Source: Rhodococcus spelaei
GTDB taxonomy: Bacteria > Actinomycetota > Actinomycetes > Mycobacteriales > Mycobacteriaceae
Assembly: GCF_006704125.1 (NCBI RefSeq)
Contig: NZ_VIGH01000006.1
Location: forward strand, 248,001 to 312,000
Length of the DNA stretch: 64,000 nt
Direction of reading: 5' to 3'
The notes beneath the pieces were generated by a model. The model searched no databases. It was not told where the DNA came from and saw only the letters and a program-made list of their open reading frames with translations. A program made the translations under genes and the position numbers. Shown here piece by piece: positions 9,301-19,893 of the stretch. Numbering within the stretch: position 1 is the first letter of the stretch; the number at the start of each line of letters is the position of its first letter.

Positions 9301-9567
9301 CTAGGACGTCCGGGGCTCGGGGTGCGGGGCGACAGTGGGCGCCGTATCCGTCACCGGGGTGGCCGCGGGAAGCTGGGCAATGGGCTGCTCGGCAGGCGCG
9401 GCAGCTGCCGGAGCAGCGCCGTCCTTCTGCATCTCACTGACCTCGCTCTTGAAGATCCGCAGCGAACGTCCGAGCCCACGAGCTGCATCGGGCAGCTTCT
9501 TCGAACCGAACAGAATAACGACCACCAGCGCCACGATGGCCCAGTGCATGGGGCTCATACTGCCCAT
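9301..9567 (-). CDS. tatA: TatA, pore-forming subunit of the twin-arginine translocase
   Basis: 88 aa. One N-terminal membrane helix ([15 protein letters not shown]), the [14 protein letters not shown] hinge and amphipathic helix, then an Ala/Pro-rich acidic tail. It oligomerises with TatC during export of folded proteins. The ATG at 9567 (MGSMSP) is chosen because a GGAGG ribosome site lies about 7 nt ahead of it; an upstream TTG in the same frame would include that site. It follows pafC on the same strand after 72 bp, the mycobacterial order. Confidence 0.95.
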   Translation of the reverse strand: MGSMSPMHWAIVALVVVILFGSKKLPDAARGLGRSLRIFKSEVSEMQKDGAAPAAAAPAEQPIAQLPAATPVTDTAPTVAPHPEPRTS

Positions 9568-9639
9568 TTCAACCTCCAAAGATCAGATGGTTCGATGCTA
9601 CCGGACAGGTGCCCCTCAGTCCCGGGAGATTAACGAGAC

Positions 9640-10647
9640 TCAGGTGTCCGATTTCGGCTCGCCGGCGACCCGCGTGCCCGTGCTGTCGGCACTCTCCCGG
9701 TATGCGGCGAGGGCTGCCACGGCCCGTGCGCGGACCGCCTCCACCAGCTCGACGGGTTCGAGAACCCGCACACCCGGGCCGAAACCCGCCATCAGTCGGG
9801 CCATCCAGTCCAGCGAACCGAACCGCATGGACGCCTCGATGGAGCCGTCGCCGCGAACCACCTCACCGGACATCGGGTAGTAGTCCATCACCCAGGCATG
9901 GTCCGGGGCGATCGTGAGCCGCGCCTGCGGCAGGGTGTCGTCGTCGTGGAACAGGTCCATCGCGTGAGTGTCGTCGCGGGCGTCGGCGGGCGCCTGCGCC
10001 GGTTCCGACAGCTCGGTGGCCGCGTCGATCCGGTCGAACCGAAACAACCGGACACCCGCCGCCTCGCGGCACCAGGCCTGCAGATAACTGTTGTTGTCCA
10101 CCAGCACGATCCGCACCGGATCGACCACCCGCTCGGTGACCGCGTCGCGGGAGGCGGAGAAGTAGGTCAGCTCGAGCGCCCGGCCACGCCGAACCGCGGA
10201 CCGGACGGTCGCGGCGATCGGGCTCTCCGCCTCGGGACGACGTCCCGCCTGCGCGATCCCGCCCGCGGCCGCCACCCCGGCGGCCGACTCGATCTTGGCG
10301 ATCGCACCCTCGATCGCGGTCGGGTCCGCGGTGCCGGGCATCTCGACGAGTGAGCGCAACGAAATGAGCAGGGCGGTGGCCTCGGTGGACGTCAGACGCA
10401 GCGGCCGGTCGATACCGGCCGAGAAGGTGACGTCGACCGTCTCCTCCGCGAAGGACAGGTCGATCAGGTCGCCGGGGCCGTAGCCGGGCAGACCACACAC
10501 CCACAGCTGATTCAGGTCGTTGGTCAGCTGGGTGACGCTCACGCCGAGTTCGGCGGCCGCCTCGGCCTTGGTGATCCCCGGGTTCGCGATGAAGTACGGG
10601 ACCATGTTGAGCAGTCGGGGCAGCCGATGCGACAGCCGTTGGCTCAT
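9640..10647 (-). CDS. pafC: PafC, WYL-domain transcriptional regulator
   Basis: 335 aa, equivalent to Rv2095c. An N-terminal winged helix (about 1-60, AEAAAELGVSVTQL) is followed by a WYL domain with YFSASRDAVTERVVDP and a C-terminal extension. In mycobacteria PafB and PafC form a heterodimer that activates the LexA-independent DNA-damage regulon; the WYL domain is thought to sense single-stranded nucleic acid. Its ATG overlaps the pafB stop codon (ATGA), so the two are translationally coupled and probably made in equal amounts. Confidence 0.93.
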   Translation of the reverse strand: MSQRLSHRLPRLLNMVPYFIANPGITKAEAAAELGVSVTQLTNDLNQLWVCGLPGYGPGDLIDLSFAEETVDVTFSAGIDRPLRLTSTEATALLISLRSLVEMPGTADPTAIEGAIAKIESAAGVAAAGGIAQAGRRPEAESPIAATVRSAVRRGRALELTYFSASRDAVTERVVDPVRIVLVDNNSYLQAWCREAAGVRLFRFDRIDAATELSEPAQAPADARDDTHAMDLFHDDDTLPQARLTIAPDHAWVMDYYPMSGEVVRGDGSIEASMRFGSLDWMARLMAGFGPGVRVLEPVELVEAVRARAVAALAAYRESADSTGTRVAGEPKSDT

Positions 10648-11639
10648 CGGTCCGCCTCCGTGATCCCCGCGGCGGCGCGCAGTCGCCCCATCACGTCCTC
10701 GCGTAGTTCTGCCGGTTCGAGCACCAGCGCATCCTCCCCGTAGCCGGCGATCAGCCGGGCGATCCAGTCCCAGGATCGCACCGGGACCTCCAGCACGACC
10801 CCGGCACGGTCACCGACCGGGTGCGAGCCCACCGGCCTGCCGAGGCGGCGCAGTTCCTGCGCTCGGCCGTCCCGGACCGCGACCGTGGCGGTGCCCGCGA
10901 CGCCTGCGGTACCGACGGTGCGATTGACGATGTCGCGCAGGTCGGTGCCCGGCTGCTTGTGCACGGCGTTCTCCGGGCCGAAGGCGGTGACGTCGTCACC
11001 GATCCTGGAGAGCCGGAACGTCCGGGTGTCGCGCCGGTCGACGTCGTACCCGACCAGGTACCACCGCCCGTCGTGGGTGACCACTCCCCACGGGTGCACG
11101 GTTCGGGTGGTGAACGGTTCGTTGCGCGCGGACCGGTGCTCGAAGCGGACCGCGCGGCCCGCGTCGATGGCGGCGAGCAGCTTCTCGAGCGCGGGCTCGG
11201 ATCCACGGACGCGGGCGGGCAGCGCTGTGAACAGTGCCGACGCGGTGTCCTGGTCGACGACGACACCCGCGGCACGCAGCTTCAGCACCGCGCCCTGCGC
11301 CGCGGACGTCAGCTCCGGCGATTCGAGCAGCTGGACGGCGATCGCGACGGCCGCAGCCTCCTCGCTCGTCAGATCGATCTCGGGCAGTTCGTAGGCGTCG
11401 CGGTTGATGCGATACCCCTCGACGGTGCCGTACCGGGAGGCCTGTCCCGTCTCGAGCGGGACACCGAGATCGCGGAGCTCGTTCTTGTCCCGCTCGAACA
11501 TCCGGCTGAAGGCCTCGTCGCTGCCGGACTCGTCGTAGCCCGCGACGCTGCGCCGGATCTTCTCCGCCGTCAGGAACTGCCTGGTCGAGAGCAGGCAGAT
11601 GACCAGGTTCATCAACCGCTCGAGTTTGCTGATCGCCAC
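10644..11639 (-). CDS. pafB: PafB, WYL-domain transcriptional regulator
   Basis: 331 aa, equivalent to Rv2096c and a paralogue of PafC. An N-terminal helix-turn-helix (MAISKLERLMNLVICLL to about residue 60) precedes a WYL domain with HRSARNEPFTTRTVHPWGVV and RWYLVGYD, then a C-terminal WCX-type domain. It partners PafC as an activator of DNA-damage genes in mycobacteria. The start is a GTG at 11639, 26 bp after the pafA stop codon, so pafA-pafB-pafC look like one transcript. Confidence 0.93.
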   Translation of the reverse strand: MAISKLERLMNLVICLLSTRQFLTAEKIRRSVAGYDESGSDEAFSRMFERDKNELRDLGVPLETGQASRYGTVEGYRINRDAYELPEIDLTSEEAAAVAIAVQLLESPELTSAAQGAVLKLRAAGVVVDQDTASALFTALPARVRGSEPALEKLLAAIDAGRAVRFEHRSARNEPFTTRTVHPWGVVTHDGRWYLVGYDVDRRDTRTFRLSRIGDDVTAFGPENAVHKQPGTDLRDIVNRTVGTAGVAGTATVAVRDGRAQELRRLGRPVGSHPVGDRAGVVLEVPVRSWDWIARLIAGYGEDALVLEPAELREDVMGRLRAAAGITEADR

Positions 11640-11665
11640 GGATCAGCAGCCTAGTAGGGGTGCGA

Positions 11666-13024
11666 TCACATCGACGAGATCAGCCGCTCGACCCGCTCGT
11701 CGACGGACCGGAACGGATCCTTGCACAGCACGGTGCGCTGGGCCTGATCGTTGAGCTTGAGGTGCACCCAGTCCACGGTGAAGTCGCGGCCAGCGTCCTG
11801 GGCGGCCGAGATGAACTCGCCGCGCAGCTTGGCCCGGGTGGTCTGCGGCGGGGTGTTCACCGCGGCGTCGATCTGCTCGTCCTCGGTGACGCGCTTGGCC
11901 AGACCCTTCCGCTGCAGCAGGTCGAACACGCCGCGACCACGCTTGATGTCGTGGTACGCGAGGTCGAGCTGGGCGATCTTCGGGTCGGCCAGCTCCATGT
12001 TGTGCTTGTCCTGATAACGCTGGAACAACTTGCGCTTGATCACCCAGTCGATCTCGGTGTCCACCTTCGCGAAGTCCTGAGCCTCGACCGCATCGAGGGT
12101 CCGGCCCCACAGGTCCACCACCTGATCGACCTGAGGGTCGTGCTCGCGGTTGCGCAGGTGCTCGACGGCCCGCGAGTAGTACTCCCGCTGGATGTCGAGT
12201 GCACTGGCTTGGCGACCGCCCGCGAGCCGGACCTGGCGCTTGCCGGTCAGGTCGTGGCTCACCTCGCGGATCGCCCGGATCGGATTGTCCAGTGCGAAGT
12301 CGCGGAACGAGACGCCCGCCTCGATCATTTCCAGCACCAGCGCAGCGGTGCCGACCTTGAGCATGGTCGTGGTCTCCGACATGTTGGAGTCGCCGACGAT
12401 GACGTGCAGCCGGCGGTACTTCTCCGCGTCCGCGTGCGGCTCGTCGCGGGTGTTGATGATCGGCCGGGACCGGGTGGTCGCCGAGGAGACACCCTCCCAG
12501 ATGTGTTCGGCGCGTTGGGACAGGCAGAAGGTCGCCGCCTTGGGGGTCTGCAGCACCTTGCCCGCGCCGCAGATCAGCTGGCGGGTGACCAGGAACGGCA
12601 GCAGCACGTCCGAGATACGGGAGAACTCCCCCGCCCGCACCACGAGGAAGTTCTCGTGACAGCCGTAGGAGTTGCCTGCGGAGTCGGTGTTGTTCTTGAA
12701 CAGGTAGATGTCGCCGCCGATGCCCTCCTCGGCGAGCCGCTCCTCGGCGTCGACCAACAGGTCCTCGAGCACCCGTTCGCCGGCCCGGTCGTGGGTGACG
12801 AGCTGGACCAGGCTGTCGCACTCCGCCGTCGCGTACTCGGGGTGCGAACCCACGTCGAGGTACAGCCGAGCCCCATTGCGGAGGAACACATTGGAGCTAC
12901 GACCCCAGGACACCACACGCCGGAACAGGTAGCGAGCCACCTCGTCGGGGCTCAGCCGCCTGTGACCGTGAAAGGTGCAGGTAACACCGAACTCGGTCTC
13001 AATACCCATGATTCGTCGCTGCAC
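11666..13024 (-). CDS. pafA: PafA, Pup-protein ligase
   Basis: 452 aa, the same length as the mycobacterial enzyme. It uses ATP to form an isopeptide bond between the C-terminal glutamate of deamidated Pup and a target lysine. The GIETEFG motif supplies the catalytic E9, and [12 protein letters not shown] supplies D57, the base that distinguishes ligase chemistry. The start is a GTG at 13024 giving (M)[12 protein letters not shown], matching homologues; an upstream extension has no support. It is separated from prcA by a perfect hairpin (13117-13152), so pafABC probably has its own promoter within 13025-13116. Confidence 0.97.
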   Translation of the reverse strand: MQRRIMGIETEFGVTCTFHGHRRLSPDEVARYLFRRVVSWGRSSNVFLRNGARLYLDVGSHPEYATAECDSLVQLVTHDRAGERVLEDLLVDAEERLAEEGIGGDIYLFKNNTDSAGNSYGCHENFLVVRAGEFSRISDVLLPFLVTRQLICGAGKVLQTPKAATFCLSQRAEHIWEGVSSATTRSRPIINTRDEPHADAEKYRRLHVIVGDSNMSETTTMLKVGTAALVLEMIEAGVSFRDFALDNPIRAIREVSHDLTGKRQVRLAGGRQASALDIQREYYSRAVEHLRNREHDPQVDQVVDLWGRTLDAVEAQDFAKVDTEIDWVIKRKLFQRYQDKHNMELADPKIAQLDLAYHDIKRGRGVFDLLQRKGLAKRVTEDEQIDAAVNTPPQTTRAKLRGEFISAAQDAGRDFTVDWVHLKLNDQAQRTVLCKDPFRSVDERVERLISSM

Positions 13025-13116
13025 ACTTCGACAGTACAACGCGGAAGGCCACACTGACGGCCGCACGACACACAGACACCTCGTGCGTTTTCCGCCGCCA
13101 TGGAGCCCGGACAAAC

Positions 13117-13152
13117 GAAACCGCACCGTCGGTTCGTCGACGGTGCGGTTTC
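13117..13152 (-). terminator. Perfect 15-bp hairpin between prcA and pafA
   Basis: Arms GAAACCGCACCGTCG (13117-13131) and CGACGGTGCGGTTTC (13138-13152), 6-nt loop. In the direction of transcription (minus strand) the stem is followed by a short GTTTG stretch. It lies 39 bp after the prcA stop codon. A terminator that divides the pup-prcB-prcA transcript from pafABC is the simplest reading. Confidence 0.75.
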
Positions 13153-13190
13153 GGGGTTTCGCGGGGGCAACCCGGCGGGTACGCGTCCGC

Positions 13191-13991
13191 TCAGGAGGCG
13201 TCGGGCTGATCCCCGGTCGACGAGGGCTCGGCGCCTTCGGACTCGCGTGCCCCGGCGACCAACGCGTCGGTCATGCTCGTCGGCAGCAGCGCCGCAAGCA
13301 CCGCACCGGTGAGCCGCTTGAACGCCCGCCGCGGCCTGGTCTGGTCCAGGACTGCGACCTCCAGTGCTTGCACTCCGATGATCCGACGCTCGGGCTCGCC
13401 GTTGCCGGGCACCGACGTGCCGTCCTGCAGGGCGTTGACGGCCACGGCGACCGCCTTGTCGAGCGGCAGGTCCGGCTCGTAGGACGCCTTCAGCGCGGTT
13501 ACGATCGGTTCGGTCGCCCCGCCCATCACCACGAACTGCTGCTCGTCCGCGATCGACCCGTCGTAGGTGATGCGGTAGAGCTGCGAGTGCTTACCCTGCT
13601 CCGGCCGTCCGACCTCCGCCACGCACAGCTCCACCTCGTACGGCTTGGGCTGCTCGGTGAAGATCGTGCCGAGCGTCTGCGCGAACGCGTTCGCGAGTTG
13701 TCGCCCGGTCACGTCCCGACGGTCGTAGGAGTAGCCGCGCATGTCGGCGTGCATGATCCCGGCGCGCCGCAGGTTCTCGAACTCGTTGTACTTGCCGACC
13801 GCGGCGAAACCGAGCCGGTCGTAGAGCTCGCTGACCTTGTGCAAAGCGGTCGACGGGTTCTCCGCGACGAAGAGCACACCGTCCGCGTACGTCAGCACGA
13901 CGACGCTACGGCCGCGCGCAATTCCCTTGCGCGCCAACTCCGAGCGGTCGCGCATGATCTGCTCGGCCGAGGCATAGTACGGCAGCGTCAC
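13191..13991 (-). CDS. prcA: PrcA, 20S proteasome alpha subunit
   Basis: 266 aa. The N-terminal gating segment ([29 protein letters not shown]) and the Ntn fold without a catalytic N-terminal threonine identify an alpha subunit. Seven copies form each outer ring of the proteasome and dock the Arc/Mpa ATPase. The C-terminal ~30 residues are Ala/Ser/Glu-rich and probably disordered. The GTG start overlaps the prcB stop (GTGA), giving translational coupling that suits the 1:1 stoichiometry. Confidence 0.97.
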   Translation of the reverse strand: MTLPYYASAEQIMRDRSELARKGIARGRSVVVLTYADGVLFVAENPSTALHKVSELYDRLGFAAVGKYNEFENLRRAGIMHADMRGYSYDRRDVTGRQLANAFAQTLGTIFTEQPKPYEVELCVAEVGRPEQGKHSQLYRITYDGSIADEQQFVVMGGATEPIVTALKASYEPDLPLDKAVAVAVNALQDGTSVPGNGEPERRIIGVQALEVAVLDQTRPRRAFKRLTGAVLAALLPTSMTDALVAGARESEGAEPSSTGDQPDAS

Positions 13992-14872
13992 GGCGTACCA
14001 CCTGCTTCCTGTGTGCGCTCGGCGATGACGGCCCGAGCGAGTTCGGCTGCCCGTTCCTCGGGCACCACGACGGCGCCGTCGGCGGTGATCACGACGGCGG
14101 TCGGGTACAGGCCGCGGCTCAGGTCCGGACCGCCCGTCGCGGAGTCGTCGTCCGCGGCGTCGTAGAGCGCCTCGATGGCCGCTCGCAACGCGCCGGCCTC
14201 GTCCCCGGTCGGGTCGTAGATCTTCTTCAGCGCGGACTTGGCGAAGAGCGAACCCGATCCGACTGCGTGGTATCCCGCGCGCTCCTCGTACCGGCCGCCC
14301 ACCACGTCGTAGGACACGATCCGGCCCGCCTTGGCGGGGTCCGACGAGTCGAGGTCGTAGCCGACGAGGAGCGGGACCACCGCGAGACCCTGCATGGCAG
14401 CGCCGAGATTGCCCCGCACCATCGACGACAGCCGGTTGGCCTTGCCGTCGAAGGTCAGTGGGACGCCCTCGATCTTCTCGTAGTGCTCGAGTTCGACCGC
14501 GAACAGCCGCACCAGTTCGATCGCCACGCCTGCGGTGCCCGCGATACCTGCCGCCGAGTAGTCGTCGGTGACGTAGACCTTCTCGACGTCCCGACTGGCG
14601 ATGAGGTTGCCCATCGTGGCCCGCCGATCGCCCGCGATCAGTACGCCACCGGCGAAGGTCAGCGCGACGATCGTGGTGCCGTGCGGGGCGATGTCCGTGT
14701 GACTCATCTGCTCACCCCTCCCCCCGAGGGCGGCACCGCGGCCGATTCGGTTCTCCGGCAACAGTTCCGGCGCATGGACGCGCAGGTGCTCGGAGAACGA
14801 GGACAGCTGCGAACCGAAATGCAGCCGCTCGCCCCCTACCGCGGAACGCGACGCCGGATGGTCCGCCGTCAC
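13988..14872 (-). CDS. prcB: PrcB, 20S proteasome beta subunit (catalytic)
   Basis: 294 aa precursor. Residues 1-65 are a propeptide ending in HG; autocatalytic cleavage before T66 exposes the N-terminal nucleophile of [21 protein letters not shown]. It forms the two inner catalytic rings of the proteasome. The propeptide is of actinobacterial length and rich in polar residues. The GTG start overlaps the pup stop (GTGA), and its own stop overlaps the prcA start, so pup-prcB-prcA is a translationally coupled operon. Confidence 0.97.
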   Translation of the reverse strand: MTADHPASRSAVGGERLHFGSQLSSFSEHLRVHAPELLPENRIGRGAALGGRGEQMSHTDIAPHGTTIVALTFAGGVLIAGDRRATMGNLIASRDVEKVYVTDDYSAAGIAGTAGVAIELVRLFAVELEHYEKIEGVPLTFDGKANRLSSMVRGNLGAAMQGLAVVPLLVGYDLDSSDPAKAGRIVSYDVVGGRYEERAGYHAVGSGSLFAKSALKKIYDPTGDEAGALRAAIEALYDAADDDSATGGPDLSRGLYPTAVVITADGAVVVPEERAAELARAVIAERTQEAGGTP

Positions 14873-15063
14873 TGGCCGCCCTTTTGGACGTACGCGCGCA
14901 CGAAGTCCTCGGCGTTCTCCTCAAGCACGTCGTCGATCTCGTCGAGCAGGTCGTCGGTGTCCTCGGCCAACTTCTCGCGACGTTCCTGGCCTGCCGCGCC
15001 GTCGCCGATCGGGGCGTCGTCGTCGTCGCCACCGCCGCTGCGTTTGGTCTGCTCCTGCGCCAT
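14869..15063 (-). CDS. pup: Pup, prokaryotic ubiquitin-like protein
   Basis: 64 aa, mostly acidic and intrinsically disordered, ending in GGQ. The C-terminal glutamine must be deamidated by Dop before PafA can conjugate it. The [22 protein letters not shown] segment is the coiled-coil docking helix for Arc/Mpa. A strong GAGGAGG ribosome site precedes the ATG at 15063. It is the first gene of the pup-prcB-prcA operon and lies 126 bp downstream of dop. Confidence 0.98.
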   Translation of the reverse strand: MAQEQTKRSGGGDDDDAPIGDGAAGQERREKLAEDTDDLLDEIDDVLEENAEDFVRAYVQKGGQ

Positions 15064-15189
15064 AGCCGCCGACCTCCTCGTATGTCGTGCACAACTACCT
15101 GCGCACCAGTGTGCGCCCGTGCTGGGACCTTCACCCTACCGAGCGGGACCGACACAGCGGGATTTCGTGGCCGTGTCGTGCCTTGCGGG

Positions 15190-16689
15190 TCAGGAGGTGA
15201 GCGAGTCGACCAGATCCGCCGCGGTGTCCGCGGCCTCGAGCAGCGCCCCGACGTGCGCCTTGCTGCCGCGCAGCGGCTCCAGGGTGGGAATGCGCACCAA
15301 CGAGTCGCGGCCGAGGTCGAAGATCACCGAGTCCCAACTCGCGGCGGCGATGTCGGCACCGAACCGGCGCAGGCACTCGCCACGGAAGTAGGCCCTGGTG
15401 TCGGTCGGCGGATTGTGCACGGCGTCGAGGACCTGCTGCTCGGTGACCAGCCGCTCGATCGAACCGCGCGCGACCATCCGGTTGTAGAGACCCTTGTCGA
15501 GGCGGACGTCCGAGTACTGCAGGTCCAGCATGTGCAGCTTCGGCGCCGACCAGGACAGGCCCTCGCGGTTGCGGAAGCCGTCGAGGATGCGCAGTTTGGC
15601 AGGCCAGTCGAGCAGGTGCGCACACTCCATCGGATCGCGCTCGAGCAGATCGAGAACCATCGCCCACTTGTCGAGCAGGTCCGCCACGCGTGGGTCGTCG
15701 TTGCCCTCACGTTCGGCGAAGGCTGCGACTCGCCCGAGGTAGATCCGTTGCAGGGCAAGACCGGTCAGTTCGCGGCCGTCGGCGAGCGCGACCGTCTGCC
15801 GCAGCGTCGGGTCGTGACTGATCAGGTGCACGGCGGTGACGGGCCGGGCCAGCTGCAGGTCGGACAGGTCGACGCCGGCCTCGATCAGGTCGAGAACCAG
15901 CGCGGTCGTACCGACCTTCAGGTACGTCGACCACTCGGCGAGGTTCGCATCGCCGATGATCACGTGGAGCCTGCGGTACTTGTCCGCGTCGGCGTGCGGC
16001 TCGTCGCGAGTGTTGATGATGCCCCGCTTGAGGGTGGTCTCGAGCCCGACCTCGACCTCGATGTAGTCGGCCCGCTGCGACAGCTGGAACCCGGCCTCGT
16101 CGCCGGACTGCCCGATGCCGACCCGCCCGGATCCGCAGATCACCTGCCGGGACGCGAAGAACGGTGTCAGCCCGGCGATGATCGCCGAGAACGGGGTGTC
16201 GCGCGAGCACAGGTAGTTCTCGTGCGTGCCGTACGACGCTCCCTTGCCGTCGACGTTGTTCTTGTACAGCTGAAGTCGCGGGGCGCCGGGGACGCTGGAG
16301 GCATGGCGTGCGGCCGCCTCCATCACGCGCTCCCCCGCCTTGTCCCAGATCACCGCGTCCAGTGGATCGGTGACCTCCGGGGCCGAGTACTCGGGGTGTG
16401 CGTGATCGACGTACAACCGCGCACCGTTGGTGAGGATCATGTTGGCGGCGCCGACCTCGTCGGCGTCGATCACCGGGGCCGGGCCGTTGAAGCGGCCCAG
16501 GTCGAATCCTCGCGCGTCGCGGAGCGGGGATTCCACCTCGTAGTCCCACCGCGTTCGCTTCGCCCGTGGCACCCCCGCTGCGGCCGCGTACGCAAGCACG
16601 GCCTGGGTGGAGGTCAGGATGGGGTTCGCCGCCGGCTCCGTCGGGGATGAAATCCCGTACTCGACCTCGATACCGATGATCCGCTGCAT
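15190..16689 (-). CDS. dop: Dop, Pup deamidase / depupylase
   Basis: 499 aa, homologous to PafA with the same glutamine-synthetase-like fold. IGIEVEYG supplies E8/E10, and [14 protein letters not shown] supplies D95, the residue known to be needed for depupylation. It also carries the N-terminal insert typical of Dop (the Dop loop, roughly 35-80) that PafA lacks. It deamidates Pup-Gln to Pup-Glu and removes Pup from tagged proteins. The start is placed at the ATG at 16689 (MQRIIGIE); an in-frame upstream extension is not supported by homologues. Confidence 0.96.
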   Translation of the reverse strand: MQRIIGIEVEYGISSPTEPAANPILTSTQAVLAYAAAAGVPRAKRTRWDYEVESPLRDARGFDLGRFNGPAPVIDADEVGAANMILTNGARLYVDHAHPEYSAPEVTDPLDAVIWDKAGERVMEAAARHASSVPGAPRLQLYKNNVDGKGASYGTHENYLCSRDTPFSAIIAGLTPFFASRQVICGSGRVGIGQSGDEAGFQLSQRADYIEVEVGLETTLKRGIINTRDEPHADADKYRRLHVIIGDANLAEWSTYLKVGTTALVLDLIEAGVDLSDLQLARPVTAVHLISHDPTLRQTVALADGRELTGLALQRIYLGRVAAFAEREGNDDPRVADLLDKWAMVLDLLERDPMECAHLLDWPAKLRILDGFRNREGLSWSAPKLHMLDLQYSDVRLDKGLYNRMVARGSIERLVTEQQVLDAVHNPPTDTRAYFRGECLRRFGADIAAASWDSVIFDLGRDSLVRIPTLEPLRGSKAHVGALLEAADTAADLVDSLTS

Positions 16690-16987
16690 GCCCACGAGCC
16701 TAGATCCTCGACCGCCCACACCACGTCGGTCCCCGTTCGGCACGCCCGGAGCCGGCGGAGGACCCGTCCGGGTCATGGCGTTTGCAGGTGTCGCGAGGTG
16801 CGTCGCCTCCGGTTTCGGCCCAATTGCCGATAAGTTGGATTATGACATTATTGCAGGTGATTGAACGAACGCCTGGAGCCCACGAAGCGGGGCGTCCGGG
16901 TCGTCGAGCGGACCAGTTGACGGCGGGCCACCGTCCTCGGTACAGCAGATGTCCTCGACGAACGCGGCGGCGCTGAATGTCGTCTCG
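16690..16987. promoter_or_regulatory. 298-bp gap upstream of dop with an AT-rich island
   Basis: No gene is visible. The gap is GC-rich except for 16821-16857 (around CAATTGCCGATAAGTTGGAT and TATGACATTATTG), the most AT-rich stretch nearby. A promoter for dop on the minus strand, about 130 bp ahead of its start codon, is plausible. No convincing -10/-35 pair or repeat could be fixed. Confidence 0.35.
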
Positions 16988-17371
16988 CTAGTTGCGCTGG
17001 AGCCGGCACTGCAGGTAGTCGCCCGCGTCGATTCTGCGCAGCACCGACCGCACCCCCACCGGCGCCCAGTCCGCGGTTGCGTCGCTGCCGGTGGTCGGGT
17101 CGGTCAGCGTGACCAGACGCCCCCTGGTCGTGATGTCGAACTCCCCCGCCGCCCGCACATTGCGCACCCAGTCACTGTCGGCGCCGTACGTGAGCGCGAA
17201 CCGGTATCCCCCGTCGTGGCGGAACACGTTGACGGGCGTGCGGTAGAGCCGACCGGACTTGCGACCCCGGTGCAGCACGATCGCATATCCGGGGAGCCAG
17301 CCCGCGAACAGTCGCGTGACATGGTTCAAGCCGGCCTTGTTCATCCGTGCGAGCTTGCGCGGCAGGGGCAC
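16988..17371 (-). CDS. Deazaflavin (F420)-dependent nitroreductase-family protein
   Basis: 127 aa from a GTG at 17371 (VPLPRKLARMNKAG). It belongs to the DUF385 / Ddn split-barrel family. Visible family signatures are LHRGRKSGRLYRTPVNVF, where the basic Gly-Arg-Lys-Ser segment contacts the deazaflavin phosphates, and WVRNVRAAGEFDITTRGR. Such proteins use reduced F420 (sometimes FMN) to reduce small quinones, nitro compounds or biliverdin; the substrate cannot be told. A longer reading to 17419 would overlap the divergent Nudix gene, so the GTG is preferred. It is not part of the Pup pathway as known. Confidence 0.82.
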   Translation of the reverse strand: MPLPRKLARMNKAGLNHVTRLFAGWLPGYAIVLHRGRKSGRLYRTPVNVFRHDGGYRFALTYGADSDWVRNVRAAGEFDITTRGRLVTLTDPTTGSDATADWAPVGVRSVLRRIDAGDYLQCRLQRN

Positions 17372-17406
17372 ACCGTCAGCGTAACCCCGCGTGGAACGAT
17401 GGGCAG

Positions 17407-17931
17407 ATGGATCAGACACCGAGCGCCGACGAGATCGTCTCGGTGTACGACGCGCACGGACTGCCGGTCGGGACCGCGCCGCGATCGCGGGTGTATGCGG
17501 AGGGGCTGTGGCACGCGAGCGCCGGCGTGCTGCTGCGTTCGCTCGACGGCGAGCGGATCTACGTCCATCGGCGCTCGCCCGACAAGGCCGTGTTCGCGGG
17601 GATGCACGACTGCCTCGCGGGCGGCGTCGTGGACCCGGGCGAGAGTGCCGAACAGACCGCGACCAGGGAGCTCGCCGAGGAGCTCGGCGTCACCGGCGTC
17701 GCCCTGACACCGCTGGCGCGCATCGCCTGGGACGGCACCTGGGCGGGAAAACCGTTGCGCTGCCACCTCTTCGCATTCGAGGGCCGCTCCGACGGTCCGA
17801 TCACCCACCAGGCCTCGGAGGTCACCGACGGCTGGTGGTGGACCGACGACGAGCTGTGCACGCGCCTCGCCGACCCCTCGTGGCCGTTCGTGCCCGACAC
17901 CCGCGCACTGCTCGCCCACTACTGGTCCTGA
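17407..17931 (+). CDS. Nudix hydrolase (YfcD / IPP isomerase-like subgroup)
   Basis: 174 aa. A complete Nudix box, G-x5-E-x7-REUxEExGU, spans residues 73-95 (GGVVDPGE, then RELAEELGV). The overall layout, with WHASAGVLL and a C-terminal EVTDGWWWTDDEL, is that of the Nudix group related to isopentenyl-diphosphate isomerase and YfcD. It likely hydrolyses a nucleoside-diphosphate-linked compound; the substrate is unknown. The ATG at 17407 (MDQTPS) is chosen to avoid overlap with the divergent nitroreductase gene. It converges with arc across a perfect hairpin. Confidence 0.85.
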   Translation: MDQTPSADEIVSVYDAHGLPVGTAPRSRVYAEGLWHASAGVLLRSLDGERIYVHRRSPDKAVFAGMHDCLAGGVVDPGESAEQTATRELAEELGVTGVALTPLARIAWDGTWAGKPLRCHLFAFEGRSDGPITHQASEVTDGWWWTDDELCTRLADPSWPFVPDTRALLAHYWS

Positions 17932-17956
17932 CCACGATCTGCTCCTCGAGACGGAT

Positions 17957-17990
17957 GTGGGCCGCGGCAACCGGGGTTGCCGCGGCCCAC
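17957..17990. terminator. Perfect bidirectional hairpin between Nudix gene and arc
   Basis: Arms GTGGGCCGCGGCAACC (17957-17972) and GGTTGCCGCGGCCCAC (17975-17990), 2-nt loop, placed between two converging genes. A shared factor-independent-type terminator is likely, although there is no T-run on either side. Confidence 0.78.
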
Positions 17991-18001
17991 ACTCGACGTG
18001 C

Positions 18002-19777
18002 TTACAGGTACTGGCCGGTGTTGGACTCGGTGTCGATGGCGCGGCTGGCACTGGCATTCTTGCCGGTGACCAACGTGCGGATGTAGACGATCCGCTCGCC
18101 CTTCTTGCCCGAGATCCGTGCCCAGTCATCCGGATTCGTGGTGTTCGGCAGATCCTCGTTCTCGGAGAACTCGTCGACGATCGAATCGAACAGGTGCTGC
18201 ACGCGCAGGCCCGGAGCCCCCGTGTCCAGGACCGCCTTGATCGCGTACTTCTTCGAGCGGTCCACGATGTTCTGAATCATCGCGCCCGAGTTGAAGTCCT
18301 TGAAGAACAGGACCTCCTTGTCGCCGTTCGCGTACGTGACCTCGAGGAAGCGGTTGTCGTCGCTCTCGGCGTACATCCGGTCCACGACACGCTCGATCAT
18401 CGCCTTGATGCACGCGGTCCGGTCACCGTGGAACTCGGCCAGATCGTCGGCGTGCACCGGCAGCTGCTCGGTGAGGTACTTCGAGAAGATGTCCTGCGCG
18501 GACTCGGCATCCGGGCGTTCGATCTTGATCTTCACGTCGAGCCGGCCGGGACGCAGGATGGCCGGATCGATCATGTCCTCACGGTTCGAGGCACCGATCA
18601 CGATGACGTTCTCGAGCCCTTCGACGCCGTCGATCTCGCTGAGCAACTGCGGGACCACGGTGGTCTCGACGTCGGAGGAGACGCCCGATCCGCGGGTGCG
18701 GAAGATCGAGTCCATCTCGTCGAAGAACACGATCACCGGGGTACCCTCGGACGCCTTCTCACGCGCCCGCTGGAAGATCATCCGGATGTGCCGCTCGGTC
18801 TCACCGACGAACTTGTTGAGCAGCTCGGGACCCTTGATGTTCAGGAAGTAGGACTTGGCGTCCTTGGCGTCCTGCCCGCGGGCCTCGGCGATCTTCTTCG
18901 CCAGCGAGTTCGCCACCGCCTTGGCGATCAACGTCTTACCGCAACCGGGCGGACCGTAGAGCAGGACGCCCTTCGGCGGACGCAGCGCGTACTCGTGGAA
19001 CAGGTCCTTGTGCAGGAACGGCAGTTCCACCGCGTCGCGAATCTGCTCGATCTGCCTTCCGAGGCCGCCGATGTCGCTGTAGTCGACGTCCGGAACCTCC
19101 TCGAGCACCAGATCCTCGACCTCGGCCTTGGGAATCCGCTCGAACGCGTACCCCGCCTTGGTGTCCACCAGGAGCGAGTCGCCGGGCCGCAGCTTCCGGG
19201 TCGGCGAGTCGATGTCCTCGTCGGCCGGGTGCTCGGTGGTGTCCGAGGCCGCCAGCGCCAGCGGGTGCGCCAGCCAGACGACCCGCTCCTCGTCGGCGTG
19301 CCCGACCACCAGCGCGCGTTCACCGTCGTCGAGAACCTCACGGAGAGCGCAGATCTCGCCGATCCGCTCGAACGATCCCGCCTCGACGATGGTCAGCGCC
19401 TCGTTGAGGCGGACCGTCTGTCCCGGGCGCAGCGATTCGGTGTCGATGTTCGGCGAGCAGGTCAGCCGCATCTTGCGACCGGACGTGAACACGTCGACGG
19501 TCTGGTCCTCGTGCGTGGTGATCAGCACGCCGTAGCCGCTGGGCGGCTGGCCGAGCCGGTCGACCTCCTCGCGCAACGCGATCAACTGCTGACGCGCCTC
19601 CTTGAGGGTGTCCATCAGCTTCGAGTTGCGGATCGACAGGGAATCTACCCGGGCCTCGAGTTCGCGCACCTGCTCAGGCGACTGGGCGAGTTGGCGGCGA
19701 AGTCCGGCAGCCTCCAACCGCAGGGCCTCGAGTTCCGCCCTGGCAGCCAGCGAGTCCGGATTCTCTGTTGCGCTCAT
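18002..19777 (-). CDS. arc: Arc / Mpa, proteasomal AAA+ ATPase
   Basis: 591 aa. An N-terminal coiled coil (about 10-75) binds Pup; two OB-fold subdomains (about 80-235) form the rigid ring; the AAA+ domain has Walker A GPPGCGKT, Walker [10 protein letters not shown] and the arginine-finger region. The C terminus ends in QYL, the penultimate-Tyr tail that docks into PrcA. It unfolds pupylated proteins and feeds them to the 20S core. The ATG at 19777 has a GGGAGGAG ribosome site; an in-frame upstream ATG does not. It is divergent from the lipoprotein gene at 19953. Confidence 0.97.
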   Translation of the reverse strand: MSATENPDSLAARAELEALRLEAAGLRRQLAQSPEQVRELEARVDSLSIRNSKLMDTLKEARQQLIALREEVDRLGQPPSGYGVLITTHEDQTVDVFTSGRKMRLTCSPNIDTESLRPGQTVRLNEALTIVEAGSFERIGEICALREVLDDGERALVVGHADEERVVWLAHPLALAASDTTEHPADEDIDSPTRKLRPGDSLLVDTKAGYAFERIPKAEVEDLVLEEVPDVDYSDIGGLGRQIEQIRDAVELPFLHKDLFHEYALRPPKGVLLYGPPGCGKTLIAKAVANSLAKKIAEARGQDAKDAKSYFLNIKGPELLNKFVGETERHIRMIFQRAREKASEGTPVIVFFDEMDSIFRTRGSGVSSDVETTVVPQLLSEIDGVEGLENVIVIGASNREDMIDPAILRPGRLDVKIKIERPDAESAQDIFSKYLTEQLPVHADDLAEFHGDRTACIKAMIERVVDRMYAESDDNRFLEVTYANGDKEVLFFKDFNSGAMIQNIVDRSKKYAIKAVLDTGAPGLRVQHLFDSIVDEFSENEDLPNTTNPDDWARISGKKGERIVYIRTLVTGKNASASRAIDTESNTGQYL

Positions 19778-19893
19778 GTGCGACTCCTCCCAGTTCGTTC
19801 TGTCAACGCTACAGCCGCTCACGGAAAAAGGCGGTCCGACACCGTCTGGTTCGCACAGTGTGAGACGTTCGACAGATCACCCCCGATAGTTAC

